From contig NW_003134361.1 in the NCBI RefSeq assembly GCF_000003605.2, positions 146,364 through 166,381 on the forward strand: a stretch of 20,018 nucleotides of DNA, given 5' to 3'. Both the position numbers and the translations under genes were made by a program. Below, piece after piece: positions 8,900 through 19,656 of this stretch. Numbering within the stretch: position 1 is the stretch's first letter; the number at the start of each line of letters is the position of its first letter. Source of the DNA: Saccoglossus kowalevskii (Eukaryota; Hemichordata; Enteropneusta; Harrimaniidae). Below the pieces are notes generated by a model that was given only the letters and a program-made list of their open reading frames with translations, did no database searches and was not told the DNA's origin.

Positions 8900-11800
8900 C
8901 AGGTTTTATTTTACGCGCACTTTTACATTCAAAACTCCCCTCTAAGGGGTATGCTGCAAAACATAAATACAAAACGAATTACGGATCATTCCGCATACAT
9001 CCCCAATGAATAAAACGTTATACCAGTTTTTAAAATCTGTGTAAATCCTTTTTTACTAAAAACCACTGAGGCGATTACCAGATTTTATCAGCACACACAC
9101 AAAGGGAGTTTATACTGAAGCTTACCAATAAAGTTAGAATGTCACAGACGATAATAAAAAGTCGCAGACGACAATACTGGCTGGCATTTACATTTTGGAG
9201 GAGCAAAATTGTGATTGTAAAAAATCCCGTGTAAAGGTTACATATTTCCTCAAGGCACCGTGGCTATTACTATTCTAGGAGTGCACGCATATACGCTATG
9301 TATTCATATTTATAGGAAACTATATGTGAATACGTTAAAAGCATCTGGTTTAAAATGACTGTCATATATTATTCTGTTAATCTCACTGACGCGGGTATGT
9401 TTAACATCTGTTTATATTATTTTTTGGGAGGTTTTCGCCCCAGCCGACAAAAGCTGTTGTAAATGTTCAGTGAAATTATACTTGCATAAGACGGATGAAT
9501 TTGTTTTGACTTTTAAACATATGTGCTGAATTCGTTTGAATAATAAAGCAAATAATAGTGAATAATAACAAATTTGTAAATAAGGAAAATTTAATTATCA
9601 TCTGCTTCGATTATGTTCGTTCGATTATCAAATATTGCACTTTCTTGTGTCGCGTTTTGTATCATTGCTTATCAACTCTTTAAAATGTTTAAGATCCTCA
9701 TTGCTGCCAGCTTGCGGTGAATTAATAGTGCGCATTTTCTCCCCTTTCACGTTATTCAACCAAGGGAATGGACAACCATGAACAACTGCGAAACAGTGAA
9801 TTGTGTTGTTGCATATATGTGTGCCTATTTAGTCATCTTGACTAATTGTGAGAATAAATTAAACATTGGTACAGGAATAAGAAGGTGCGTTACATGGATG
9901 CTATGGTTACGTCGAATTGTCGTAATACATTGAAACATGGATTTCATAATAAATCCCAACGTTCAATTTGTTTTTAAAGAGATACTTGAACGAGCAAAGT
10001 GTGAAGGTTAATCAATCGTTGGAAATGATCGATGGTGGCGATTGTCTTGTTAAGTAGCAATGTCATTTACACACTAATCAATGAGAGAATACCGAACATA
10101 GCAATTAAACGTTGATTTATGTATTTATTGCTCTCAAAGGTGTGAATGATTGTGACATTGAACTAAGATACTGAATAATACAGGGTAAAATTATTCATTC
10201 TTGCTGTTAAAAATTAAAGTCTATTAAAAATGTTTTTTCTCGAATATTATAAAACAATTTCGTGAAATTTACCAACTCAATATTCTCTTTCAGCATATGT
10301 TCCACACTAACAGCTGCAGAGAGTAAGTAAGTAAGCCTGTGTCATGTTTTTGTGTCAGTGTATATTCATCAACAAAACACGAGTGATTCAGCTGTAGGTA
10401 TGTCATACTCTGAAAGTGCATTCTTGTTAAGTCCTTTTTCGTCAAATGTGCTTAGCAGACACGTATTCAATCATTCCAGTTTCCTACATATTTCACGAAT
10501 GTAGACGGTAAACAAGATATTTTTAAGGTACTTTTTCAGATCGGGAAAACACCAAGGATTGAAAGTCGATACAAAAATTAATTCTTTACATACCACATGG
10601 GTGACTACTTGAAAAAGTTGATCTACCTATATTAACAAATCGTTCAGTAAAATTATGCCATCACCGGTCCTGCTCAATGATTGTACCTGGCAATTATTCA
10701 AATATTACGTACACAAAACGAGAAAAACATGCAATGAGAGAATCAGCCTCATACCTTTGTACCTATTAGTATACAAGCATATTCCTGCGATTTAACATTC
10801 TTGTGTATGGCTGATTTTCTTAGCACAAAAAATATGTGTAAATTCCATCAATATATGGCCTTCATGGCCTTATAGCTGTACCATTATGTATGCATACTTC
10901 ATCATCAAATACGTCTAATATCCATTCGCACAATGTTCAATAACAAGTACGTTACAGTTCCAATATCCGTATGCTATACAGGATAGAGTTCTCAGCCCAA
11001 TCCCCTGTACGATCACGCAATATTTTATTGAGGATATTGTAATGGAATTGCTTGGTTTCCTTTCTTCTAAACTATTACAGCATGATATTTCTCCTGGAAA
11101 TTTAATTCCTTCATTTTTAGCGGTTATCTAGCGTTTGTTAGCAAATATATTACACGCAAATATCACACCAATGTTGCCTGTATAGTGTGAAAAAAATCAA
11201 TTCGTTTCTTTAGTAATCACTTAATTATTACTGAAATTGACATTTAGCGTGTACCACTGGTAGCTCGGGAGGTAATCACTCATTTCTAAAAACAAAACAA
11301 AAAAACCTTACATCACCAATTATGTTATGCCTTGAGGTCGATGTGTACTTCTTCTCCTACTGATTAGATCATGGATACAGAGAGTATGTAAATCTTCATG
11401 TGTTCCTGGGTACAATCTACAGATTACGTCTGTAAATGTTGTGTATTTATACTCGTATTGTATTTATGGTATGAATCTGATCATTAGATTATTCTGTACA
11501 ATAAAAAGCAAAAATATTTATTCTGACAAGAAACATCCACGCAAATATATATATTTTTATATGTATAATGATAAAATAAGTACAGGCAAACTTATAAACA
11601 CACGAGATTCGTACTCACGACCACGACAATCAATATTGTTTGAAACAGTCTGTAAGGAGTAATGCTAAGCTTTTGCATACTTTTTGCCGTCTTAATCTTG
11701 CACAATTTCTATCTCTAACATTTTCCATCAGCAACAAATCTACCTCATTATGCAAATGTGACTATACAAATGTATAGTGAACGACTACTGTGTCAGTGAC

Positions 11801-13489
11801 AACGTCACAATAATAACAACGTCTTCAGCATTGATACGACTAGACTCGCGACGGAACAAAAAGGCACTGTGTCTTAAATCGCCGAGATATGTATGCTTTC
11901 ATATCAATTATCGACTCATGTGTCCCAAAGCTTTATCACCTAACTAACGAAATGCTTATTTTTAAGAAACGCAGTTTAACAGACTTTTTCCTCTCATGTA
12001 CTTTGACCTTAATCTACGATGTAACAAACAATGTAAAAACAGTAAGGAACCATGTGGAGTTCTGGAAACATACTTTAAATAGTGTATATTAGGACGTGAA
12101 ATATTGGTTTGGAATGATTGCCTTTACCGCCAACAAAACTGTATAGAATAAAACAATATTGCAAAGAAATAGAACAAAAAAAGAGAGAGAATGTGAGTTC
12201 TGGAGCAATTGGAAGAAAAAAACCCTGCCTATCCTGTTTTGGGGATAACCAAAATGTTACCAAAAATGTAGCGAATTCTGAATGATGACAATAAGAGTCC
12301 TGGTTCGAAATTATAAACGTACAAATTATTACATAAGAAACATAACAAATCACATCTGCTAAATGTGCTAACTTAATTAACACAGTCTACAAATATTACT
12401 CGTAAGACATACGCAAGAAAACCCAAACGTGTGGAAAACGGTAATTCAAATAAATAGAAGATAAAATACATTCTAATACAAGTCACAAAACTAACAAAAC
12501 AAACAATTCATCTGCTTTTATCATTTTTAAGAATTTGACGATCTAATACAAAAAATGTACAATTGAAAAACTTCCTCAAATCACCTTTTACCAAACTTAA
12601 ACAATGACAAGACGACAATTTACATAATTGTGAAAATGTTAATTTCATTTAGTTGTTCAGTTCCACGAACAGTTCTTAGAAATTGCTACTATTTTGTGAT
12701 TACATTCCTTTTTGTTATACAATGTCGTAAGCGAACCACATTTTTGTGATAAACATGGTAATATTTTAAGCTACACTTAAAGCATTACTCCACGTATAAA
12801 ACATTGCACATTTCAATTATAATATGAAAATAGAATACCCTAGACAAAGTCGTATAGGGTAATTTACAAGTTCAAGAACACAAAACAAACGACTGACAAC
12901 GATTGACAAAACAATCCAAAAGAACAAAACAAAAATGTTCTATTGTTTTTCAAAACTTGAGATAATGAAACAATGTTCCGGGAACTATTTGTGAATATAC
13001 ACTTTGTCAATTGTTAGTTCTGTACAAATAGGTATAAACTGTACTGGCGTATTGATAAATATTAACTGTTATATACCGGTATTACTAATATTGTATTGTA
13101 GTTATCATTTGTGGCAATGACAAATCACTTCGCTGTAAAAATAAAAAAACTGCGAAACACTATTTGCGCGGTATAATTTCCGAAAACAATCAAACGAACA
13201 CGCACGCTAGCACGAATTAAAATTAAAATGCAACTCATCTATCACAGGATGTGATGTTTAGATTAAGAGATTTGCCATGAAAGAAGGTGCATACACATTA
13301 ATAATATATGGCTTGTTGAACTCCATACAAACAATGGCCACCAATCAGCCATACTTTATCCTATTAAGTAATAGATTCTTAATATGCTCATTGCGAACTC
13401 ATTTGATTTACACCATCACTCAAAAATTGGCTCACTGGCTACCAACAGTGTTAAGCGTGAACTGCAAACGTCATAAGACGTGTACAAGA
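8900..13489. other. Long AT-rich gene desert
   Basis: I see no supported gene, RNA gene, tandem repeat or mobile element in these 4.6 kb. Open frames (for example 11441-11662, 11889-12092, minus 12383-12075, 13277-13528) are rich in Ile, Lys, Asn, Ser, Tyr and Phe, as random AT-rich DNA gives, and have no motif. The 12100-13200 part is purine/A-rich on the plus strand. This could be intron or intergenic DNA. Confidence 0.55.
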
Positions 13490-13490
13490 G

Positions 13491-13537
13491 CGCTCGGACA
13501 ACGGACGGCGGACGGACGGCCGCGTTGACGCGCGCGG
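13491..13537 (+). repeat. Small CpG-dense patch with GGACGGAC repeats
   Basis: Loose tandem copies of GGAC/GGACG (ggacaacggacggcggacgg) run into CGCGTTGACGCGCGCGGG. The G+C and CpG density contrast sharply with kilobases of AT-rich flank. It may be a short simple repeat or a remnant of a CpG-rich regulatory site. It lies about 170 bp upstream of the coding-like frame at 13708. Confidence 0.6.
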
Positions 13538-13707
13538 GTAAAATATTTATTACGTTCTATTGGGGTTTAACAACTTACATAAAAATGTGGAACGTTAAAG
13601 AGAAACGTCGACAGAAAGAGGAGTATTCATTGTCCCACAAGCTACATCAATTAACATTTAGCATATTAGATATAATTACGGATCTGCTATTAGATTGACT
13701 CATTGTC

Positions 13708-13974
13708 ATGGCAATACATATACACCGTGGGCGATGTCTGTACACAGATTCGCTGGTAAATAGTTCACGAAAATGCACAGCCATAAAATTGATTGATATT
13801 TGGGAACAACAACAAGCTGACATTTTATGTTTTATTGAACCATTGGAAATGCCCTGTGTTTTTGATGCTGTTAACGATAGACGGGAAATACAACGCTTCA
13901 AGCGACTATCAGAAAAAATGAGAAGCCAATTAAAGCTGCATCGCTCTCAAATAACGAAGGAAGGAAACGTGTAG
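13708..13974 (+). CDS. Candidate 88-residue protein or exon, possible Myb/SANT-like fragment
   Basis: ATG at 13708 has a strong context (G at -3, G at +4) and an in-frame TGA shortly upstream; the frame ends at TAG 13972-13974. The product is well mixed in composition. Residues 28-36 (LIDIWEQQQ) resemble the tryptophan helix of Myb/SANT-like or MADF DNA-binding domains, and residues 58-74 (RREIQRFKRLSEKMRSQ) form a likely basic helix like the third part of such domains. The usual first tryptophan is absent, so this would be a partial or diverged copy, for example from a Harbinger-type transposon or a host gene exon. The resemblance is by eye and weak. No signal peptide or membrane segment. 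Chance cannot be excluded. Confidence 0.25.
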   Translation: MAIHIHRGRCLYTDSLVNSSRKCTAIKLIDIWEQQQADILCFIEPLEMPCVFDAVNDRREIQRFKRLSEKMRSQLKLHRSQITKEGNV

Positions 13975-14538
13975 ATATAGGACTAATATATCTTCGCACA
14001 ATAACTGTGATTTAGATAAAATAGTAGTTGTTATACGATAAAGGCAGTTTTGTTCTGTACCAATAACGTATGTATCATATCATTATTGGTACACAGATTG
14101 TTGGCGCCAAAAGACTGCGTGCCACGAAAAGCATGTGCGTCATCTACGCGCGATCGAGGGTATTTTCAATAAGCGTATAAATGAAATCCTCCATCCATAA
14201 TAAATCGGCACTGTAATCGACGCATATACACGCGAGTTGCACGACCCCAAGCGTTTTGCATACTTGTTATCTGCTCTGCGTTTGAACTTAGCGTACTTAG
14301 TGTTGTGGCAATATACGAGTGAAGTATGAGTTCTACGACCCCATGTTTCATTTGCGAGGCTCGTCATTTGAATATGTGTGGAAATGAGAATAGGAGTGAA
14401 CATATGAAAGAATTTGTAGATATGGCCCAGATCAAACATTTCAATTCAATTTTAATTGAATCTACTATAAGTGTTGACTGCTATCGGAAATAGTTCCAAC
14501 ACTTTTACAAATATGGATAACTTGGTAATATAATTCCC
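13975..14538. other. Non-coding stretch with two small palindromes
   Basis: Contains a perfect 11-bp stem at 14056-14066/14083-14093 and an 8-bp palindrome with a 2-base spacer at 14444-14461 (ATTCAATT/AATTGAAT). Minus-strand frames at 14439-14140 are not recognisable as protein. Confidence 0.5.
14056..14093. other. Perfect 11-bp stem hairpin
   Basis: TGTACCAATAA (14056-14066) is exactly complementary to TTATTGGTACA (14083-14093) across a 16-base loop. The arms contain CCAAT boxes in opposite orientation. Function unknown; it could be the core of an old foldback element. Confidence 0.7.
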
Positions 14539-15416
14539 TGGACATGTCAGTTTAGGTAAGATATGTCAGAAAGCATTACTAGACATGTCAGTTTATGCAA
14601 CATATGGCAGGATTCATGGCTAGACATGTCAGTTTATGCAACATATGGCAGAATTCATGGCTAGACATGTCAGTTTGTGCAACATATGGCAGAATTCATG
14701 GCTAGACATGTCACTTTAAGCAAAATATGGCAGAATGCATGACTAGACATATCAGTTTACGCAATATATGGCAGAATGCATGACTAGACATGTCAGTTTA
14801 CGCAACATGTGACAGAATGCATGACTAGACATGCCAGTTTACGCAATATATGGCAGAATGCATGACTAGACATGTCAGTTTACGCAACATGTGACAGAAT
14901 GCATGACTATACATGCCAGTTTACGCAATATATGGCAGAATGCATGACTAGACATGTCAGTTTACGCAATATATGGCAGAATGCATGACTAGACATATCA
15001 GTTTACGCAGTATATGGCAGAATGCATGACTAGACATGCAAGTTTACGCGATATATGGCAGAATGCATGACTAGACATGTCAGTTTACGCAATATATGGC
15101 AGAATGCATGACTAGACATGCCAGTTTACGCAATATATGGCAGAATGCATGACTAGACATGTCAGTTTACGCAATATACGGCAGAATGCATTACTAGACA
15201 TGTCAGTTTACACAACATATGTCAGATTGCATTAATAGACATGTCAGTTTACGCAACATATGGCAGAATGCATTACTAGACATGTCAGTTTACGCAACAT
15301 ATGTCAGATTGCATTAATAGACATGTCAGTTTACGCAACATATGGCAGAATGCATTACTAGACATGTCAGTTTACGCAACATATGGGAGAGTGAATGAAT
15401 AGATATTTCAGTTTAT
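14539..15416 (+). repeat. 41-bp minisatellite, 21 full units plus a partial
   Basis: Units begin TAGACATGTCAGTTTACGCA and continue with a form of ACATATGGCAGAATGCATTAC. Starts fall at 14539, 14580, 14621 and so on to 15359, every 41 bases with no indel over 20 steps; a decaying copy begins at 15400. Unit variants fall into blocks: units 2-4 end TTCATGGC, units 5-15 end GCATGAC, units 16-20 mostly end GCATTAC or GCATTAA. Units 7-10 and 17-20 alternate as two-unit (82-bp) higher-order repeats. Fifteen of the 21 units keep the palindrome GACATGTC. The array is non-coding: 41 is not a multiple of three and units contain TAG. Confidence 0.98.
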
Positions 15417-17327
15417 TACAAGCGTTTACCTCGCTGTATTGTGTTCATTAGATAGGCATCAAAATACGTCGGGTAACAGATTGTTTTTGTGATATTGTTT
15501 TTCCATCAATGGGGATTATCAATAATGTATTTTCAGACCATTTGAAATAGTACAATAAACAAATGCTTTGTAGTTGAATTGCAAGCATCTTACCGTTTAA
15601 AGAGTATGTCGTTTGTTGGATAAACTTGATTATGATGTACAGAAAATTCATTTTCAAATATGAAAAAATGTGTACAATGTCACTTTTGAGAAGAAAACAC
15701 CGAAGGTCGGCAACATTGCAGACATTTGTCATCATATGCACGAACTCTCTATATATCTAAGAGAACAATTTAAATTACGAAATGCATGGTACAGACCCTG
15801 CACACCTAAGTTTACATCTCAATCTGTACGCGCGAATTTCAGGGGAGCCCCCTCCCCTTCAGCTCGATAAAATAAAATGACAAATTAACTGACAAACCCA
15901 GCCCCCCCCCTTCCGCCACGTCAATAGGAACGCCCCCACCTAATATCTGGATCCATTAGTGACCTGTGCTGACCCACTCGAAACCTACGTTCCAAATCAC
16001 AGTTTAAATAGTCATTGAAGTTTACCCCAATAAACGTATGTTACGGGAAGCGTGCCTCTGCAAATGCTGCCATGAAATTATGGACAGAACCCCCACTTGT
16101 GTTTCTGTAACACCATTCAAAGAAAATCTAAAACACTCCTTTATGTTACTTATACTTTTTATTCAACTATATATTATATGAATGTATGGCGCTATTTTAA
16201 TGTCTACATTATATATCAATACAATAGGTTACCCCAGATCGGCGCTGTACACGGCATTCATTTACTCCACATAAGCGCTTCGTCACTGTGAAGCGTGTAT
16301 TTATCTTAGGAATTATCGAATAAGATTACTGTGTAATTTGACAATTTCCATATGCGATTGGTATGCCGCCAAGTGACCCCCTTTCGTGGGTCGAAGTCGA
16401 CGAACTTAGATGAACCGATTACACAATCATGGTTCTAGTCTACAATGCAAGATGAAAGGTGTGTGTACAATGTATAAGCAAAGCCTATTTTGAAATTGAC
16501 AAAACAAATTTTCGTTCAATACACATTGCATCAACAAAAATGTGTATTTTGTTGTTGCAATAGACACAAGTTTCAGATTTACATTAAAACGATTGTTAGA
16601 TATCAAAACAAATAAATCATAGAATACAAAAGCGAGAAATGTATATGAATCATCTGCGTTCACCCAATGCCTGCCGTTACCATGGTGCTATTTAAATTGA
16701 GAAAATTGAAAACCTCAAGGATTTGTTTGGTAATCATGTAGGCTCACAATGATATATACAAGATTCTAAAATAATTATTGCTGACAATCAAGGAATTGTC
16801 CATAAGACCATCGCCAATCTTTCTAGCAAGAAAGGATGCTGGTCGCGTCGATTATTATTATTTTGCGTAAGCACTGGAGCAGTTAATAAGATATGTCAAG
16901 GTCAAATGAATTAAGATCCCTTTGGCCTTAATTATTTTAAGATCTTAAGCCAGCAAAACAGATGTTTGTAACAGGATTACTGTAACAAGTGATCTCGCGT
17001 TGGTATCGTCAATCCCGACAGAATGCACTTTTATTCTTTTCGTCGTTTACTAAGCGATCTTAGCTGTGACAGAAAAAAAAACAGACCACCCCTTTAATAG
17101 ACCAACTTATGCTTTAGTTATAAACGAAACCAATACCGTTATGGTGATCTTCTGAGGTCGTACACTTTTAAGTCATATGTCATGTCTGTAATCTGAAAAA
17201 CGATGTCAGATTGTTTCCGGGTATTGATGATTTTAATTCAAATATTCGTAAAAAAAGTGCGTACATTTCTCGCCAGCGTTGAAGTCACGATCAGGACCCA
17301 CGAGCGTATATAACAAGCTAAACATTT
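15417..17327. other. Non-coding stretch, with a C-rich segment near 15840-15945
   Basis: Around 15840-15945 the plus strand is C-rich with runs (nine C at 15902-15910) and unlike its AT-rich flanks, suggesting an inserted repeat of unknown type extending to perhaps 16110. A short hairpin (CGCTTC/GAAGCG) is at about 16277-16296. Minus frames at 15741-15448 and 16663-16427 have no motif. Nothing else is recognised. Confidence 0.5.
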
Positions 17328-17381
17328 TAACGTTAATTATGTAATTATTATGTAACGTTAATTATATTAATTATGTAATTA
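17328..17381 (+). repeat. Short AT-rich direct repeats
   Basis: TAACGTTAATTAT occurs at 17328-17340 and 17353-17365, and TTAATTATGTAATTA at 17333-17347 and 17367-17381. This is a local duplication about 25-34 bp apart. Confidence 0.8.
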
Positions 17382-18246
17382 GTTGACGCTACCCGAACTC
17401 CATTCGCCTCCTTCTATTTTTGAGTTCCTTTGACCTACATCATTTGCATATCCAATCTAAATATGCACGTCATACATACATTAAAATACATATCCATAAC
17501 ATTATTATTATTCCATCAAACATGAAGTGAAAATACACCCACATAGTAGCAAACCAAAGCTATATTTTGCTCATGTTTAATGAATACGCATTAATTATTT
17601 GTATTAAGAATTCCCGTCTTTCGGGTTACTTTGGCCATTTAACTAAATAAGTACCCGGATGGTAACATATGTTTATGGTATTATTCAATAATCTATACAG
17701 TATCAATGCTTGGTTTCCGTGCTCCGATCGATTGAATCGGCACAGTGCTTTGTCTAGTCCATGGAGAATCTTGTTTTTTTCTCAAAATGTTTCAGTTTCC
17801 TATCCCGTTCGAATGACAAGTTCGATAATTCGTTTCCAAACATCGACAAGCTAAAGCTGATTACGTAACCAATTTTGTCTAGCAATATTGACAAAATAGA
17901 CGTTTCTGCAAAAAAAATTCTTCGATAGTGAATAAAAGATTTACCCTTGCGTCATCCACTTTTAAAAGTCTTTCCCTCTTCAAGAAGTAATGAAGCGCCC
18001 CTAACGACTAGCAAGCGCTTTCTTAGGGCCCAAAATTCTAAGACTACGTAATTTAATTTCTTAATTTAGGGCTTACATTAACGTGTCACTTTTTCTATAA
18101 GAATTAAGTGTGAAATAATAGTCATAACATCGGTGTAATTCAGTAAATTGTGTGAGCTCATTGCTAAATCCAAACAGTATTTTACATCTGATTAGTGAAA
18201 CCAATGTCTTCCAAACTTCAATAGTAAATTCTTGCAAATTTCGCAA
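17382..18246. other. Non-coding AT-rich stretch
   Basis: No gene or RNA is supported. Open frames at 17669-17854 (plus) and 18258-18073 (minus) are short and without motif; the minus one runs into the repeat that follows. Confidence 0.5.
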
Positions 18247-18327
18247 TGAGAACAACACACGCTAAAAACCCAAAGGCTCATGGGTAGACGAATGTTTGTA
18301 AATAATGACATGCTATGGCCATCTGAC
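18247..18327 (+). mobile_element. Second, truncated copy of the TTAA-flanked element
   Basis: Direct comparison with 4615-4697 shows the same core: AACAACACACGCTAAAAAC, then CAAAG, ATGG-TAGAC, TTTGTAAA, TGACA, GCTATGGCCA and CTGAC, with scattered substitutions and a small deletion. Both terminal inverted repeats and the TTAA flanks are missing or unrecognisable. Same orientation as the first copy. Confidence 0.72.
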
Positions 18328-19046
18328 GCTTTATGCGGTATTTAATATGCGAAATGGTTCACAAATTTTAGAACAATTAAATTGCATTGCCTATATTTGA
18401 TTTCTGATTGCGTTGATGATATCACTCCGCAATCATTACGTTAATGGTATTATCATCTTATAACTGTTTCTGCTGTAAGTATCATTGCATCGTATATTTT
18501 AACTATTCTGAACTTCTGAACAACAATATCCAGGGTCACTTGAACCATGACACGAATGTTAATTGTGACCTTTAATTGAAAACTCAAAATAATTAATGAC
18601 ACAAATTCCCGGGGAGCTGCCATTTTTCATCACTGAGGAATCTACGGGAGATTATAGTGATGGAAGGCGAGTGGAGGTAAGGCAAGTCTTCTCTTAGCAA
18701 AATTTGAAATTATCTCTGGAGGAATTTGTTTATTTTATTAGTTCAGTCATACTTGCCCTACCAAAGTCCAATGTTATTTAAAAGAATACCCAAGTAATCT
18801 GCCGGCGATTCATACCATCAAATTCCCCCAAATTAGGAAAGGGGATGCAGCTCATAACTAAACTCAAACAATCTGATCTTAAAACCTTTTTGAAATGATC
18901 TGTCGGAATGTACTGATTTAGTCGGTTAAGGTCATTATTGGGTGCATCTCCCTGTCTTTCTTGAGTTTAACGCAAGGAAAGAGAAATTAATCACCGACGT
19001 CCTTTTCTCACCTCATGTGGCACATTTTATCAAGTAGCTGTGTTCA
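18328..19046. other. Non-coding stretch, less AT-rich to the right
   Basis: A splice-donor-like GAG/GTAAGG lies at 18674-18681, preceded closely by ATG at 18660, but no open exon of useful length supports it. No repeat or RNA gene is recognised. Confidence 0.45.
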
Positions 19047-19376
19047 ACTACACTGCAGAGGCCTATGAGTCTTTTCTATTGTTGACAAGTTTACCAGGAA
19101 TGCCATAGGAAGTGGGTACAGTGAACCATCTATATTTTTAATCACTTCCCGACAACAAGGTCTACCGACTTCTCAAAAAATATTGAAGTAGTGAGACATC
19201 ATCCTGTCTTGAGTCCTGACCCAATCATCTTCACCTCCTTCACCAGCTACTATGTCCGCCATCCCGACGACCAGACTGACATTGGTGGTTGCTCTGATCA
19301 TTTGAATATCTAGCCAGTCTTTGGGTTTACCATATTGAGGACGCTCTCTGTCAATGTACCGGCGTTTCTGTAACTG
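19047..19376 (-). pseudogene. Coding-like minus-strand frame with one internal stop (unidentified)
   Basis: Between TAA (19379-19377) and TGA (19046-19044) the minus frame is open for 67 codons, has one TGA (19175-19173), then is open for 42 more. The first part reads protein-like (RRYIDRERPQYG, then DWLDIQMIRATTNVSLVVG, MADIV, EGGEDDW). The second contains YPLPMAFLVN and EKTHRPLQC. The same frame is also open above the TAA, through the SINE head. The even composition suggests a decayed reading frame, or a composite repeat whose consensus happens to be open. I recognise no family with certainty. Confidence 0.35.
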
Positions 19377-19454
19377 TTATCCATGGTTCTGGCGTAAATT
19401 ACGAGTGTCTGATGCCTCAGTTGAGGCCCTCAAATGGCGATCTGCCTTGATCTG

Positions 19455-19620
19455 CCCGGACACTGGTAGCATAGTGGTTGTCGCATCAGACTCATGATCG
19501 GTAGACCCAAGTTCAAATCCTACCTTAGGCTGAACATCAAAAGGGTGGACCCCTTCCCTGGGTGAGTGTGCCACAGACTCAATGGGAAGGCCAATCCACT
19601 GGCCGAGATTCATGCACTAA
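19455..19620 (+). mobile_element. tRNA-derived SINE, head region
   Basis: An RNA polymerase III A box TAGCATAGTGG (19467-19477, consensus TRGCNNARYGG) and a B box AGTTCAAATCC (19510-19520) are spaced as in a tRNA. Between them lies an anticodon-like arm CTCATGA (19491-19497, anticodon CAT, like elongator tRNA-Met). The acceptor, anticodon and T stems do not pair fully, so this is a tRNA-like head and not a working tRNA. The body beyond 19530 is not identified; no A-tail or target duplication fixes the ends, and the element may run to about 19720. Confidence 0.72.
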
Positions 19621-19636
19621 CGAATGCGACTTTGGG

Positions 19637-19656
19637 GGGACCTTGGTTAAGGTCCC
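19637..19656. other. Perfect 8-bp stem hairpin and GGTCCCA duplication
   Basis: GGGACCTT, a four-base loop and AAGGTCCC form a tight hairpin. GGTCCCA is directly repeated at 19651-19657 and 19658-19664. It lies in the putative SINE body and may be part of its conserved structure. Confidence 0.65.

Noticed and set aside
12075-12383. 102-codon minus-strand frame with hydrophobic stretches
   Set aside because: Rich in Phe, Ile, Ser and Leu from poly-A/T bias on the opposite strand; hydrophobic runs are expected from T-rich sequence. No motif or splice context.
14140-14439. Two overlapping minus-strand frames (99 and 61 codons)
   Set aside because: Overlapping in different frames, no motif, and neither has a better coding look than the other.
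14539-15416. CRISPR array
   Set aside because: Units are contiguous with no unique spacers, and the context is eukaryotic; it is a tandem minisatellite.
15902-15910. C-run, and the G-run at 19865-19875, as G-quadruplex sites
   Set aside because: Each is a single homopolymer run without four separated G tracts; more likely a slippage or assembly-sensitive site.
18660-18681. Start codon followed by a near-consensus splice donor
   Set aside because: Only five codons precede the donor and nothing upstream supports an exon; such matches are common by chance.
19464-19530. A functional tRNA-Met(CAT) gene
   Set aside because: A and B boxes are present, but the acceptor and T stems do not pair and the anticodon stem has mismatches; a SINE head explains it.
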